From Bacillota bacterium (GTDB lineage: Bacteria > Bacillota > Sulfobacillia > JAMCWA01), in NCBI GenBank assembly GCA_023475165.1, contig JAMCWA010000066.1, forward strand, positions 1 through 45,393: a stretch of 45,393 nt of DNA. Reading direction: 5' to 3'. This document shows positions 32,398 through 43,150 of the stretch, piece after piece. A program made the translations under genes and the position numbers. Under the pieces are notes generated by a model. It saw only the letters and a program-made list of their open reading frames with translations, did not search any database and had not been told where the DNA came from. Numbering within the stretch: the first letter of the stretch is position 1; each line of letters begins with the position of its first letter.

Positions 32398-33510
32398 GTG
32401 GTCATGACCCTCCTGGTTTTCCTCATGGTCTTTTCCTCCGTGGCCTGGAGTCAGACGGAGCTAGAGAGAAAGCAACAGGAACTCCGGGCGATTCAAGAGC
32501 GGATCGAAAAGCAGCAACAGCTCTTGAACCAGGCCAAGAGTCAGGAGAAGACTGTCACCGGTGAAATCAGACGGCTCGAATTAGAGTTGAATAAAGCCAA
32601 GAAGGAGCTGGCTGACTACGAAGGTCGCCTGAATGCCACTGCCGCAACCCTGGAGCAGACCCGGGCGGAGGTGGAACGCCTCAGCAAGAGTCTGGAGAAA
32701 AGAACTGCTTATCTGAAGGATCGCGTCCGTGCCCTGTACGAGAGCGGACCGGTCAGCTACCTGGAGGTTCTCCTTTCCTCGCGGAGCTTTGACGACTTTT
32801 TGACTCGATTTGAGTTTCTCCGCCAGATCATCGCCCAAGATACCCAGTTGTTCTACCAGGTCAGGTCCGAACACGAGCAGTACCTCTCCAAGAAGGCTGA
32901 GCTGGAGGTCCAGGTGGCCAGCCTGACGGAGCTTAAGAATGCCACCGCGGCGCGCCGGGAGAATTTTGCGGCCCGGGCGGCCGACCGAGAACGCTATCTC
33001 AACCAGGTCAAGATGAAGAAGGAGGAATACGCCCGCGGTCTGGACGAACTGGAGGCCCTCTCCAACGAGTTAATCAAGACCATCAGGGAGATCCAGGCCC
33101 GGGATGGCCGCAGGGTTGCCGGCAAGCTCAACTTCATTTGGCCGACCGCGGGGCCCATTACCTCCTATTTTGGGACGCGCTTGCACCCCATCTTGAAGAG
33201 CTACCGCTTCCACAGCGGCCTCGACATCGGCGCCCCCATGGGGCAACGAGTGGTGGCGGCGGAGGCCGGGCAGGTCATTTTCAGCGGTTACCTGGGGGGA
33301 TATGGTTACGCCGTGATCATCGACCACGGAGGAGGTTTTTCTACCCTCTATGGCCATAACTCGGTCCTCAGGGTGCAGGAAGGGCAAGAGGTATCCCGAG
33401 GCCAGCAAATCTCCAATGTCGGCAGTACCGGCTTGAGCACCGGCCCGCACCTTCATTTTGAGGTCCGGGTCAACGGTACACCTGTCAACCCATTGAGCTA
33501 CTTGCCGTAA
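32398..33510 (+). CDS. EnvC-like coiled-coil M23 peptidase
   Basis: 370 residues from GTG 32398 (GGAGGT 9 bases upstream); the longer frame to 32305 is unsupported. Signal segment [19 protein letters not shown], then a long coiled coil (about 20-240) as in EnvC, and a C-terminal LytM/M23 domain with the zinc site HSGLDIGAP (H-x3-D) and the GPHLHFEV motif (HxH). It would cut cell-wall cross-bridges outside the membrane or activate another hydrolase, controlled by FtsEX. A 31-base spacing from ftsX fits co-transcription. Confidence 0.9.
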   Translation: MVMTLLVFLMVFSSVAWSQTELERKQQELRAIQERIEKQQQLLNQAKSQEKTVTGEIRRLELELNKAKKELADYEGRLNATAATLEQTRAEVERLSKSLEKRTAYLKDRVRALYESGPVSYLEVLLSSRSFDDFLTRFEFLRQIIAQDTQLFYQVRSEHEQYLSKKAELEVQVASLTELKNATAARRENFAARAADRERYLNQVKMKKEEYARGLDELEALSNELIKTIREIQARDGRRVAGKLNFIWPTAGPITSYFGTRLHPILKSYRFHSGLDIGAPMGQRVVAAEAGQVIFSGYLGGYGYAVIIDHGGGFSTLYGHNSVLRVQEGQEVSRGQQISNVGSTGLSTGPHLHFEVRVNGTPVNPLSYLP

Positions 33511-33684
33511 CCTGATTGAAGTATTTGCTTCCATATGTTATCCTTAATATTGAAGTTCACTCTGCGCCGGACAGGTACGCCTCGGGGCCCAGCAGGGACC
33601 GGGCTCTTGGCATCGCTAAGACCGATGCCGGTTCACGCCTCCAGGTACCCGGCGCTTTGCTTTTCAGCGGAGGTGCTTGTCTAA

Positions 33685-34902
33685 ATGAGCTTTGAAGAAA
33701 AACGCCCGACCACCTTCTGGAGTCGAAAGAACGTCGCCATCATCGCCATTCTTCTGGTTCTCATCCTCAGCTGGGCGATCTATACCGGGGCGAATTATGT
33801 CCAGAGGTCCCTGGCCGTCTTGAAGAATCCCCAGTTCAGCAAGCTCTTGACGGTCATCGATCTGGTGCAAAAGAACTATGTCGATCCGGATAAGGTGAAT
33901 CTGGACAGTCTCCTGGAAGGGGCCATGGACGGGGTGGTCCGGGCTTTAGGGGACCCCTATTCTGATTACATGACGGCCGATGAATTCAAGGAGATGAAGA
34001 TTCACCTCTCGGGGAACTTCGAGGGGATCGGGGTCACCATCGCCGTGGAAGGCAATCTCATTACCGTCATTGCCCCCATCAAGGGGACGCCGGCTTACAA
34101 GGCCGGACTCAAGGCGGGGGACCGGATCACCAAGGTGGACGGCCGGGACATTGTGGGGGCGACCCCAGATCAAGCCGCCAAGCTCATTCGTGGCCCGGCC
34201 GGGACACCGGTAGTTCTGACCATCGTCCGCAAGGGTGAGCAGATGCCCCAGGAGATTACCATCGTCCGGGCGCCCATTCAGGTACCGTCCGTGGATTGGG
34301 CCATGCTCTCCGACGGGATTGGGTATATTTATATCAGCAACTTCAACGAAAATACCTCCAAGGGGCTGGAGCAAGCCCTTAAGGAACTGCGAGGCCAGGG
34401 GATGAAGGGATTGCTCCTGGATCTCCGCCATGACCCCGGTGGGTATTTGGATCAGGCCGAGTATGTGGCCCAGCTCTTTGTACCGCAAGGGCCCATTGTC
34501 TCTACTGTGGATCGCCAAGGGAACAAGAAGGTGACCAATTCCAATTCCAAGGGCTTTGACCTGCCGCTGGTGGTGCTGGTCGATGGGGCCAGTGCCAGCG
34601 CTTCGGAGATCGTGGCTGGCGCCATCAAGGACCGGGGAGCGGGAATCCTGGTAGGTACCAAGACTTTTGGCAAAGGAACGGTGCAGAACATCATCACCCT
34701 TAACGATGGTTCAGGGCTGAAAATCACCACCCAGAAATATCTGACACCGAGCGGGGCCTTCATTCACGGTAAGGGCATCGAGCCTAATCTGGTGGTGGAA
34801 TTGAGCAAGGGGGAGGAGATGTCCTCGGACCCCAAGCAAAGATTGGACACCCAGGTGACGAAGGCCATTCAGGCGCTGAAGGAGAAGATGGCCGGACAAT
34901 AG
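33685..34902 (+). CDS. ctpA: C-terminal processing peptidase CtpA/CtpB (S41)
   Basis: 405 residues. TM anchor 14-33, PDZ domain about 105-185 (GIGVTIAVEGNLITVIAPIKGTPAYKAGLKAGD), S41 protease domain with the nucleophile Ser305 in GASASASE and general-base Lys330 in TFGKGTVQ. Activity is on exported proteins near the C-terminus; in B. subtilis CtpB processes a sporulation regulator. ATG with GGAGGTG 9 bases upstream. The last two bases of its TAG stop fall inside the left end of a repeat element (TAGGAGACTGCTGA). Confidence 0.95.
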   Translation: MSFEEKRPTTFWSRKNVAIIAILLVLILSWAIYTGANYVQRSLAVLKNPQFSKLLTVIDLVQKNYVDPDKVNLDSLLEGAMDGVVRALGDPYSDYMTADEFKEMKIHLSGNFEGIGVTIAVEGNLITVIAPIKGTPAYKAGLKAGDRITKVDGRDIVGATPDQAAKLIRGPAGTPVVLTIVRKGEQMPQEITIVRAPIQVPSVDWAMLSDGIGYIYISNFNENTSKGLEQALKELRGQGMKGLLLDLRHDPGGYLDQAEYVAQLFVPQGPIVSTVDRQGNKKVTNSNSKGFDLPLVVLVDGASASASEIVAGAIKDRGAGILVGTKTFGKGTVQNIITLNDGSGLKITTQKYLTPSGAFIHGKGIEPNLVVELSKGEEMSSDPKQRLDTQVTKAIQALKEKMAGQ

Positions 34903-35232
34903 GAGACTGCTGACAAACCGGCATTGCCCAAGAGCCCTAGGAAACTGCTGACGAACTGCGGTTTAAGTGGTTAACCCGCTTGGGAAAAGCCGCCATAGTC
35001 TGTACTGCGCTTGATGGCGATCGTGCTTCTGGCGGCTTTAGCCCAAGCGTAAGGCTAAGACCTCAAATCAGCCCTGATGCCAAGGTGACAAGGCTCCGAG
35101 GCGAGGCGTACTAGGTGGTACGTCGAGGAGCCGCGGGAGCGACAATCTGCAATAGTAACGCCCCTCTAATAAAAAGGTTCTTTCTTGCAGATTGCGCCAC
35201 AACGCAGACGGGGGTTTTTCAGCGGTCTCCTA
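34900..35232. mobile_element. MITE-like element 1 with terminal inverted repeats
   Basis: 333 bp. Ends TAGGAGACTGCTGA (34900-34913) and TCAGCGGTCTCCTA are inverted with one mismatch. A second left-end-like TAGGAAACTGCTGA lies at about 34937. An internal hairpin CAATCTGCAA (35143-35152) / TTGCAGATTG (35185-35194) is perfect over 10 bp. It shares long blocks (GACCTCAAATCAGCC, AAGGCTCCGA, GGCGTACT.GGTGGTACGT) with element 2. No coding frame; no transposase. It fills the whole ctpA-minJ-like gap. Confidence 0.8.
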
Positions 35233-35253
35233 GACCGGGGAGGCGATTGATCT

Positions 35254-36543
35254 TTGCAACCTTTTTATGAACTGGCACTGGCCATCCTGCGGGCCTTTCC
35301 CCAGATCCTGCTTACCGACAACGCCCTGATTTACTGGCTCTTTGTCTTCCTCATCTCCCTGCAGTATCAGCGAGTGGCTCAAATGGAAACCAGGCTGTAT
35401 GGCATCACCAAGAATCCGGTCCTGGAGCAGACCCTGCTTTCCATGGCCTTTGGCCTTCTAGGGGGCCTCATCGCCAGTTTTCTGATGGTTTTTATTGGGG
35501 TGACCGTTTTGCCAGCCGGGATCGCCTACCTTTGGATCCTGGCCTTGCTCTTGATGGGCCTCCACCCTCGCTACATGTGTTTTTCCTATTCCGGCGGGAT
35601 CATTTCTCTTTCCTACCTCCTGTTCGGGGTACCAAAGATCAGCATTTCCGGCCTGATGGGGCTGGTAGCCGTCCTGCACCTGACGGAAGGGATCCTGATC
35701 TGGGCGAGCGGGGCTCTTCGGCCGACCCCCATCTATCTGAAGAACAGGCAGGATCAGGTGGTGGGAGGGTTTATGTTGCAGCGCTTCTGGCCGGTTCCGG
35801 TGATCATGGTCATGGCGGTAATGGTCGCCGACCCCTCTGTTCTGACCGGACTGATTGCCATGCCTGACTGGTGGCCCCTGATCCGTCCGGAGGGGGTTAA
35901 CCTGGATGCCCCCAATGTGATCCTGGCCATGCTACCGGTCATGGCTGGTTTGGGCTATGCCGACCTGGCCCTGACCCAGACCCCCCAGCAGCGGAGCCGG
36001 CAAAGTGCCGGCAACCTCTTCCTTTTCAGCGGGGTCCTCCTCCTTTTGAGCATACTCTCCTCCCATCATCGCCTCTTTCAATGGTTGGCCGCCCTCTTTT
36101 CGCCCCTGGGTCACGAACTGGTGGTCATTACCTCAGGACGCCGGGAACTCTCCGGAAAAGCCCTTTACCGCAAGCCGGAGCGAGGGGTAATGGTCCTGGA
36201 CGTCTTACCCCATTCGCCGGCCGAGACAATGGGCCTAAAATCCCGGGACATAATCCTCGATATTAACGGTAAGGCTACCAATAATGAAGGGGAAATCCGG
36301 GAAGCCATCAACGAATTCCCTTATCTCCTGGAGGTCACCGTGCTGGAAGCAGGGAGCGAGGCCGAAAAGGTACTTTACTATCGCCGCCACTTGGCCGATC
36401 TGGGGGCCATCTTTGTGCCCGAAGGCAACGAAGCCAATCGGCTGGAGTTGCGCCAGGAGGGCTTCTTGCTGAAGTTTTGGCGGGAGAAGATAGCGCCGTG
36501 GTGGCGAAGGGTTTGGAGCGGCCCCCCGAAAGAGAAGATCTGA
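35254..36543 (+). CDS. MinJ-like PDZ membrane protein
   Basis: 429 residues from TTG 35254 with GGAGG about 9 bases upstream, just after element 1. Eight or more helices (about 10-270), then a C-terminal PDZ domain about 300-380 (GVMVLDVLPHSPAETMGLKSRDIILDINGKATNNEGEI). In Bacillus the corresponding position (after ctpB, before uvrBA) is held by minJ, which links DivIVA to the MinCD division inhibitor. That homology is inferred from position and architecture, not from sequence identity. Its stop overlaps the next start (TGATG). Confidence 0.8.
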   Translation: MQPFYELALAILRAFPQILLTDNALIYWLFVFLISLQYQRVAQMETRLYGITKNPVLEQTLLSMAFGLLGGLIASFLMVFIGVTVLPAGIAYLWILALLLMGLHPRYMCFSYSGGIISLSYLLFGVPKISISGLMGLVAVLHLTEGILIWASGALRPTPIYLKNRQDQVVGGFMLQRFWPVPVIMVMAVMVADPSVLTGLIAMPDWWPLIRPEGVNLDAPNVILAMLPVMAGLGYADLALTQTPQQRSRQSAGNLFLFSGVLLLLSILSSHHRLFQWLAALFSPLGHELVVITSGRRELSGKALYRKPERGVMVLDVLPHSPAETMGLKSRDIILDINGKATNNEGEIREAINEFPYLLEVTVLEAGSEAEKVLYYRRHLADLGAIFVPEGNEANRLELRQEGFLLKFWREKIAPWWRRVWSGPPKEKI

Positions 36544-37427
36544 TGCGCAACTGGCGAGAAGATTTCAAGCTACACTGGCTCTTAGTCCTGCTCTTTCTCC
36601 TGGCTTTGGGTACCGGGTTTGTGACCGCCCGTTATCTTTTGCCTCGCACCCCGGGGTCATCCCTGTCCGGGCCGCCGGAGACGAAGCCGTCCCCAGGGCC
36701 AGCGCCTTTACTCCCACCATCCGGCCCCAAGCCGCCTCCCAACTACAAGGCCGCCCTGGGTATCATTATCGATGATGCCGGGGGAAATGAGGACCTCTTG
36801 AAAAAGTTTCTGGGCCTGGGAATCCCGCTAACCATCTCTTTTCTGCCTGAGTACCGGGGGACAGCGGAGCAGGCACGCCTGACCGTGGCAGAGGGGAAAG
36901 AGGCTTTTCTCCACCTGCCCATGGAACCGGAGAATCCGGAGATGGCGCGCAATTATCCCGGTATGATCATGACCGGTATGACTCCGGCACAGATTGAGGA
37001 ATTGGTCCGCAGGCACCTGGAGCGGGTTCCGGGAGCGGCGGGAGTCAATAATCATGAGGGCTCCAAAGCCACGGCCGACCAGGCGGTAATGAAGGTTGTC
37101 CTGAGCGTCCTCAAGGAGAAGGGCCTGCCTTTCGTCGATAGCCGCACCTCGGCTCATTCCGTAGCCTACAAAGTGGCCCGAGAGATGGGTGTGCCGGCGG
37201 GGGAGAATCAGGTCTTCCTCGATAACGAGAAGATCGTTGAGAAGATTAAGGGACAATTGCGCCTGGCCGCCCGCTTGGCCCTGAAAAGGACCTCTCCAGC
37301 CAGTTTACCTGGCCTGATCGCCATCGGCCACCTCCACCCCGCTACCCTCGAGGCTCTGGCGGAGACGATCGGGGAGATCCAGCAGATGGGGGTAACCTTT
37401 GTGCCGGCCAGGCAACTGACGAAATGA
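36543..37427 (+). CDS. Divergent polysaccharide deacetylase (DUF610)
   Basis: 294 residues from ATG 36543, overlapping the preceding stop. TM anchor about 11-29, a Pro-rich linker (about 38-72), then the catalytic-type fold ALGIIIDDAGGNEDLLKKFL (about 75-95), SFLPEYRGTAEQARL, FLHLPMEPENPEM (about 123-135) and GVNNHEGSKATAD. DUF610 proteins resemble NodB deacetylases, but their activity is not well established; a cell-wall role is likely. It is the last gene before element 2. Confidence 0.85.
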   Translation: MRNWREDFKLHWLLVLLFLLALGTGFVTARYLLPRTPGSSLSGPPETKPSPGPAPLLPPSGPKPPPNYKAALGIIIDDAGGNEDLLKKFLGLGIPLTISFLPEYRGTAEQARLTVAEGKEAFLHLPMEPENPEMARNYPGMIMTGMTPAQIEELVRRHLERVPGAAGVNNHEGSKATADQAVMKVVLSVLKEKGLPFVDSRTSAHSVAYKVAREMGVPAGENQVFLDNEKIVEKIKGQLRLAARLALKRTSPASLPGLIAIGHLHPATLEALAETIGEIQQMGVTFVPARQLTK

Positions 37428-37453
37428 AGGCCAAAGGCAGCACGGTTGACGGT

Positions 37454-37749
37454 CTAGGAGACTGCTGACGAACTGCATTTTGAGGGGTTAACCCGCCCGA
37501 GAAATAGCAGGGGCGAGACCTCAAATCAGCCCAGATGCAAGGAGCGGCAAGGCTCCGAAGCGAGGCGTACTTGGTGGTACGTTGAGCGGGGAGCCGCCGG
37601 AGCGACACAATCGCCTATAGTTACGCAACATTTTCGGAGAACTTCTCCTGGCGATTGCGCCACAATCCGCTACAGTTACGCACCATTTTAAGAGAAGTTC
37701 TTCGGTGGATTGCGCCAACGCAGATGGGGGTTTTTCAGCGGTCTCCTAT
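37454..37749. mobile_element. MITE-like element 2 with two tandem hairpins
   Basis: About 296 bp. Ends CTAGGAGACTGCTGA (from 37454) and TCAGCGGTCTCCTA (to about 37748), inverted with one mismatch. Two tandem hairpins of 55-bp period: CAATCGCC (37608-37615) / GGCGATTG (37650-37657), and CAATCC (37663-37668) / GGATTG (37707-37712). Each has a left-arm flank like TAGTTACGCA. It lies 57 bases before the uvrB ATG. Confidence 0.8.
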
Positions 37750-37805
37750 CAGATAGTCGTGCTTTGGCAGTAATGTCACGCTACATCTTTCAGGCAGGTG
37801 CTCTT

Positions 37806-39818
37806 ATGCCCGACTTTAAACTGGTCTCTGAATATACCCCCAAGGGGGATCAGCCCCGGGCCATTGCCTCCCTTAGTGAAGGGCTGAAAAAGGGATTAAA
37901 GCAGCAGGTGCTGCTCGGTGTTACCGGAAGTGGGAAGACCTTCACCATGGCTGGAGTGATCGAACGAGTTCAGAAACCGACCCTGGTCATCGCCCCCAAC
38001 AAGACCCTGGCCGCTCAGTTGGCCAGTGAGTTCCGGGAGTTTTTCCCGAATAACGCTGTCGATTATTTCGTCAGCTATTATGATTATTATCAGCCGGAAG
38101 CTTACATCCCCCAATCAGACACCTATATTGAGAAGGATGCCCTGATCAATGATGAGATTGACAAACTCCGGCATTCGGCCACCAGCGCCCTCTTTGAACG
38201 GCGCGACGTGGTCATCGTGGCCAGCGTCTCCTGCATCTATGGCCTGGGTTCACCGGAGGATTATCGCGACCTGGTCCTTTCCCTAAGGGTGGGCATGACC
38301 AAAGATCGGGACGAGATCTTGCACAAGCTGGTGGAGATCCAGTACGAGCGAAACGATATCAATTTCGTTCGGGGGAAGTTCCGCGTCCGGGGCGACGTCC
38401 TGGAGATTTTCCCGGCCTCTTACACCGAGCGGGCCATCCGGGTGGAGCTCTTTGGCGATGAGATCGAGCGCATTACCGAAATCGACGTCATGACTGGGGA
38501 GATCCTGGGGGAGCGGCGGCATGTGGCCATCTACCCGGCCAGCCACTACGTTACGACCGACGAAAAGATGCAGCGGGCCCTTAAATCCATAGAGGCGGAG
38601 CTCGAGATCCGCCTGGCCGAGCTGCGGGCGCATGACAAGCTCCTGGAGGCCCAGCGCCTGGAACAACGTACCCGCTACGACATGGAGATGCTTCAGGAAG
38701 TGGGCTTTTGCAGCGGCATCGAGAACTACTCGCGCCATCTCACAGGGCGAAAACCCGGCGAGCCACCCTACACTTTGCTTGATTTTTTCCCGGAGGATTT
38801 TCTGATCATCATCGATGAGTCCCACGTCACCGTTCCCCAACTCCATGGGATGTATGCCGGGGACAAGTCGCGCAAGGACGCCCTGGTAGAGTATGGCTTT
38901 CGCCTCCCTTCGGCTTATGACAACCGGCCCCTCAAGTTTGCCGAGTTCGAGCAAAAGATCAACCAGATCATCTACGTCTCGGCCACCCCAGGGCCCTATG
39001 AACTGGCTCACCAGCGGCAGGTGGTAGAACAAATCGTCCGCCCCACGGGACTGGTGGACCCCGAGGTGGAGATCAGGCCGGTTCAGGGTCAGGTGGATGA
39101 CCTCCTGGCTGAGATCAGGAAGCGGGTGGCCAAGCAGCAACGGGTCCTGGTCACTACACTGACTAAGCGGATGGCGGAGGACCTTTCTGACTATTTCCGG
39201 GAGATGGGGGTCAAGGTCCGTTACCTCCATTCCGAGGTGGAGACCCTGGAAAGGGTCCAGATCCTGCGGGAATTGCGCCTGGGGGTTTTTGACGTTCTGG
39301 TAGGGATCAACCTGCTCCGGGAAGGCCTGGACCTACCGGAGGTGGCCCTGGTGGCCATCCTGGACGCGGATAAGGAGGGTTTTTTACGCTCCGAAACCTC
39401 GCTCATCCAGACCATCGGGCGGGCGGCCCGGAATCTGGAGGGCAAGGTGATCATGTACGCCGACAACATCACCGACTCCATGGATTGGGCCATTGAGGAG
39501 ACCAATCGCCGTCGCCGGATTCAGGCTGAGTACAATCGCCGCCACGGGATTGTTCCCCAGACGGTGCATAAGGCGGTGCGGGACGCTATTCAGGCCACCC
39601 GGGTGGCGGAGAAGGGTGCCGTCTACCTGACGGAAAAGGGCCTGGCCGACATCCCTCGCCGCGAGCTTCCCCGCCTCATCGAGAAGCTGCGCAAGGAAAT
39701 GCGCGAAGCGGCCAAGAACCTGGAATTTGAGCATGCGGCAGAGTTGCGGGACATGATCTTTGAGCTAGAAGAAAAGGCTCGCGCCGGGCGGGCAGCGCAG
39801 GTGGGGCAAAATCGCTAA
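37806..39818 (+). CDS. uvrB: Excinuclease ABC subunit B
   Basis: 670 residues from ATG 37806 ([20 protein letters not shown] is the usual start; the open frame back to 37710 runs into element 2). UvrB loads onto damaged DNA with UvrA and recruits UvrC. Walker A GVTGSGKT, the damage-probing beta-hairpin [12 protein letters not shown], helicase motifs DESHVTVPQ and [14 protein letters not shown] and [13 protein letters not shown], and the C-terminal UVR motif [24 protein letters not shown]. Weak ribosome-binding site CAGGTGC. No SOS box was seen upstream. Confidence 0.98.
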   Translation: MPDFKLVSEYTPKGDQPRAIASLSEGLKKGLKQQVLLGVTGSGKTFTMAGVIERVQKPTLVIAPNKTLAAQLASEFREFFPNNAVDYFVSYYDYYQPEAYIPQSDTYIEKDALINDEIDKLRHSATSALFERRDVVIVASVSCIYGLGSPEDYRDLVLSLRVGMTKDRDEILHKLVEIQYERNDINFVRGKFRVRGDVLEIFPASYTERAIRVELFGDEIERITEIDVMTGEILGERRHVAIYPASHYVTTDEKMQRALKSIEAELEIRLAELRAHDKLLEAQRLEQRTRYDMEMLQEVGFCSGIENYSRHLTGRKPGEPPYTLLDFFPEDFLIIIDESHVTVPQLHGMYAGDKSRKDALVEYGFRLPSAYDNRPLKFAEFEQKINQIIYVSATPGPYELAHQRQVVEQIVRPTGLVDPEVEIRPVQGQVDDLLAEIRKRVAKQQRVLVTTLTKRMAEDLSDYFREMGVKVRYLHSEVETLERVQILRELRLGVFDVLVGINLLREGLDLPEVALVAILDADKEGFLRSETSLIQTIGRAARNLEGKVIMYADNITDSMDWAIEETNRRRRIQAEYNRRHGIVPQTVHKAVRDAIQATRVAEKGAVYLTEKGLADIPRRELPRLIEKLRKEMREAAKNLEFEHAAELRDMIFELEEKARAGRAAQVGQNR

Positions 39819-39860
39819 CCCCGCCCCAGCCGTCAGCAGACGAGCCTAAGGCGCCAACTC

Positions 39861-39976
39861 CTGGGAGAGTGCTAACGAACTGCGTTTGGAGTGGTTAACG
39901 CGCCTAGGATACCGTTAGGCCAAGACCTCAAATCAGCCCGGAGGCTAGGAGCGACAAGGCTCCGAAGCGTACTTTA
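39861..39976. mobile_element. Degraded left half of the same element (copy 3)
   Basis: About 115 bp matching the left part of elements 1 and 2: a CTGGGAGAGTGCTAACGAAC end, GTTAACGCGCC, GACCTCAAATCAGCC, and GAGCGACAAGGCTCCGAAGC. It stops before the hairpins and right end. The rest of the uvrB-uvrA gap (39977-40156) has no recognised feature. Confidence 0.65.
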
Positions 39977-40156
39977 CTGTATCAATGCACCAGCCGGTCC
40001 GCTGTTCAACCAATACAGGGTTCATCATTCAAGCTATACCTCCTCCAAGACCTCCTGAAGATTCTCTTGTCAGTCCAATCTTACCACAGAATCCATGGTA
40101 ATAGGCCGTAAGGCAGGCACCTTTTCCTCAAAGAGGCTAGAGAGGGTCTGTTCCCC

Positions 40157-40185
40157 TTGCAAACAACCGTTCGAGAAGATATAAT
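40157..40185 (+). promoter_or_regulatory. uvrA promoter
   Basis: -35 TTGCAA (40157-40162), 17-base spacer, -10 TATAAT (40180-40185). The transcript start is expected near 40192, 26 bases before the TTG start. Confidence 0.75.
40160..40173 (+). promoter_or_regulatory. Candidate LexA (SOS) box of uvrA
   Basis: CAAAC-AACC-GTTCG differs from the Gram-positive pattern CGAAC-N4-GTTCG at one position. It overlaps the -35 box and the spacer, where LexA would block RNA polymerase. Confidence 0.6.
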
Positions 40186-40217
40186 CTCAGGAGAAGCTCT
40201 TGCTGGGAGGAACTCGC

Positions 40218-43079
40218 TTGCCCGCCGAAAACATAGTTGTCCGGGGTGCCCGGCAACATAACCTGAAAAACATCGACGTCGTCATTCCCAGGGACAAGCT
40301 GGTGGTGATCACCGGTTTGAGTGGCTCTGGGAAGTCATCGCTGGCTTTTGATACTATCTACGCGGAGGGGCAGCGGCGCTACGTGGAATCCCTTTCCGCT
40401 TACGCCCGACAATTCCTGGGCCAGATGGATAAACCCGACGTGGACTACATCGAGGGGCTTTCGCCGGCCATTTCCATTGACCAGAAAACCACCAGCCGTA
40501 ACCCCCGGTCCACGGTGGGCACAGTGACGGAGATCTACGATTACCTGCGCCTCCTTTATGCCCGGATTGGTCATCCTCATTGCCCCAAGTGCGGGCGGCC
40601 CGTATCTTCGCAAACGGTGGACCAGATGGTGGATCAATTGATGGCCTTGGGGGAGGGAGCCAGGGTCCAGGTTTTGGCTCCCATGGTTAGGGGCAGGAAG
40701 GGCGAGCACGATAAAGTCCTGGAGGATATCCGAAAAGCCGGTTATGTCCGAGTGCGCGTGGATGGGAACCTGCGGGAGGCCAGCGAGGAAATCAAGCTCG
40801 AGAAGAATAAGAAACACACCATTGAGGCGGTGGTGGACCGCATCAGCCTGCGCCCCGGGGGAGAGCGACGGCTGGCTGATTCCCTGGAGACGGCCCAGGA
40901 ACTGGCGGAGGGGACGGTTTTGGTCTTGGCGCAAACCCCGGAGGGCGACGGCCTTTCCCCTATCCGGGAGATCGTCTTCAGTGCCAAGCTGGCTTGCCCC
41001 CATTGCGGCATCAGCGTGGAAGAGCTGGCTCCCCGGATGTTTTCCTTCAACAGCCCCTTTGGGGCCTGCCCAGCCTGTACTGGCTTGGGGACCACCACGG
41101 AGATCGATCCGGAGCTGGTTATTCCCGACCGGCGGAAGTCCCTGGCCGATGGGGCCGTGGTTCCGTGGAGCCGGGGCTCCAGCACCTACTACCCACAGCT
41201 CCTGGAGGCGGTGGCCCAGCACTTTGGTTATTCCACAGAAACGCCCCTGGATGAACTACCGGAGGAGTTCGTCAATATCCTGCTTTTCGGGGCCGGAACA
41301 ACCCAGATCAACTTCCGCTACGAAAACCCCTTTGGCCGGGTCAAGACTTACCAGGTCAGCTTCGAAGGCGTCATCAAGAATCTGGAACGCCGCTATCGGG
41401 AATCGCAGTCGGACGCCGCCCGCCAGGAGATAGAGGAGTATATGAGTACCAGGCCATGCCCAGTCTGCCAGGGGGCCCGCCTGAAGCCGGAGAGCCTGGC
41501 CGTGACGGTAGGTGGGAAATCAATCGCTCAGCTGACGGCCCTTTCGGTGGCGGAGGCCCGGGGTTTTTTGATCCAACTCGAACTGACGGAGAAGGAGCGC
41601 CTCATTGCCCATCAGGTCTTGAAGGAGATCAACGAACGCCTGGGGTTTCTCATCAATGTGGGTTTGGATTACTTAACCCTGGACCGGGCGGCCGGGACCC
41701 TGGCCGGAGGCGAGGCACAGCGCATCCGGCTGGCCACCCAGATTGGCTCCGGCCTGATGGGGGTCCTCTATATTCTGGACGAACCCAGCATCGGCTTGCA
41801 CCAGCGGGACAACCAACGCTTGATCAAGACCCTGCTTCGCCTGCGGGACCTGGGGAACACCCTGATCGTGGTCGAGCACGACGAAGAGACCATGCGGGCG
41901 GCCGATCACATCATTGACATTGGACCGGGGGCAGGGGCCCACGGCGGTGAGGTTGTCGCCACTGGCTCCCTGGCCGATATAATGGCCGTCGAGGAGTCCA
42001 TCACCGGCCAATACTTGGGTGGGAGAAAGGCCATCCCGGTTCCGGTCAGCCGGCGGCTGCCCAACGAGCGGTGGCTGGTGGTAAAAGGAGCGCGGGAGCA
42101 CAACCTGAAGAACATCGAGGTCCGGATTCCCCTCGGCCTCTTTACCGTCGTGACCGGGGTCTCCGGTTCTGGGAAAAGCACCCTGATCAATGAGATCCTG
42201 CACCGGCGTTTGGCCCAGGAACTCTATGGCTCCCGAACGCGTCCCGGGGAACATGAGGCCCTCCTGGGGGTCGAGTACCTGGAGAAGGTCATCGACATCG
42301 ACCAATCGCCCATTGGTCGGACACCGCGCTCCAATCCGGCCACCTACACTGGTACCTTCGACCTGATCCGGGAGGTGTTCGCCCAGACCCAGGAGGCCAA
42401 GGTGCGCGGCTACCGGCCCGGCCGTTTCAGCTTTAACGTCCGTGGGGGCCGCTGTGAGGCCTGCCGGGGTGACGGAATCATCAAGATCGAGATGCATTTC
42501 TTGCCGGATGTCTACGTCCCCTGTGAGGTGTGCAAAGGGCAGCGCTACAACCGGGAGACCCTGGAGGTGCGCTACAAGGGCAAGAATATTGCCCAGGTCC
42601 TGGATATGACAGTGGAAGAGGCTGCGGGGTTTTTCCAGAACATTCCTCGGATCCACCGTAAACTTCAGACCATTTACGACGTTGGACTGGGCTACATACG
42701 CCTGGGGCAACCGGCGACGACCCTTTCCGGCGGGGAGGCCCAGCGGGTGAAGCTGGCCACGGAACTCAGCCGCCGCGGTAACGGCCGGACCCTTTACATC
42801 CTGGACGAGCCGACGACGGGGCTGCACGTGGCCGATGTCCATCGTCTGTTGGAGGTCCTGCAGAGGTTGGTGGAAGCCGGGAGCACGGTGGTGGTCATTG
42901 AGCATAATCTTGACGTCATCAAAACCGCCGACTACATCATCGATCTGGGGCCGGAAGGAGGGGAGAAGGGTGGCCGGGTGGTGGCTACCGGTACTCCGGA
43001 AGAGGTGGCGGCGGTGGACGAATCATATACCGGGCAATTTTTGCGGCGGGTGTTGTTCTCGCCAAGAACCATTGACTGA
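40218..43079 (+). CDS. uvrA: Excinuclease ABC subunit A
   Basis: 953 residues from TTG 40218, with GGGAGGA 5-6 bases upstream; TTG 40200 lacks a site. Damage-sensing ATPase of nucleotide excision repair. Two ABC halves: Walker A GLSGSGKS (N) and GVSGSGKS (C); signatures [19 protein letters not shown] and [15 protein letters not shown]; the zinc sites are CPKCG...CPHC with CPACTG and CPVCQG, and the diagnostic C-terminal [29 protein letters not shown]. Length is normal (about 940-960). Confidence 0.98.
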   Translation: MPAENIVVRGARQHNLKNIDVVIPRDKLVVITGLSGSGKSSLAFDTIYAEGQRRYVESLSAYARQFLGQMDKPDVDYIEGLSPAISIDQKTTSRNPRSTVGTVTEIYDYLRLLYARIGHPHCPKCGRPVSSQTVDQMVDQLMALGEGARVQVLAPMVRGRKGEHDKVLEDIRKAGYVRVRVDGNLREASEEIKLEKNKKHTIEAVVDRISLRPGGERRLADSLETAQELAEGTVLVLAQTPEGDGLSPIREIVFSAKLACPHCGISVEELAPRMFSFNSPFGACPACTGLGTTTEIDPELVIPDRRKSLADGAVVPWSRGSSTYYPQLLEAVAQHFGYSTETPLDELPEEFVNILLFGAGTTQINFRYENPFGRVKTYQVSFEGVIKNLERRYRESQSDAARQEIEEYMSTRPCPVCQGARLKPESLAVTVGGKSIAQLTALSVAEARGFLIQLELTEKERLIAHQVLKEINERLGFLINVGLDYLTLDRAAGTLAGGEAQRIRLATQIGSGLMGVLYILDEPSIGLHQRDNQRLIKTLLRLRDLGNTLIVVEHDEETMRAADHIIDIGPGAGAHGGEVVATGSLADIMAVEESITGQYLGGRKAIPVPVSRRLPNERWLVVKGAREHNLKNIEVRIPLGLFTVVTGVSGSGKSTLINEILHRRLAQELYGSRTRPGEHEALLGVEYLEKVIDIDQSPIGRTPRSNPATYTGTFDLIREVFAQTQEAKVRGYRPGRFSFNVRGGRCEACRGDGIIKIEMHFLPDVYVPCEVCKGQRYNRETLEVRYKGKNIAQVLDMTVEEAAGFFQNIPRIHRKLQTIYDVGLGYIRLGQPATTLSGGEAQRVKLATELSRRGNGRTLYILDEPTTGLHVADVHRLLEVLQRLVEAGSTVVVIEHNLDVIKTADYIIDLGPEGGEKGGRVVATGTPEEVAAVDESYTGQFLRRVLFSPRTID

Positions 43080-43150
43080 TGGGAAAAACAGGAATATACT
43101 TATGGATAGACCCAGCCTATGATCGTCTACCGACTTTGGGGGTGGTGTGA

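Noticed and set aside
34900..35232. Element 1 as a CRISPR or integron attC site
   Set aside because: No regular short repeats with unique spacers, no cas or integrase gene, and ends are transposon-like inverted repeats.
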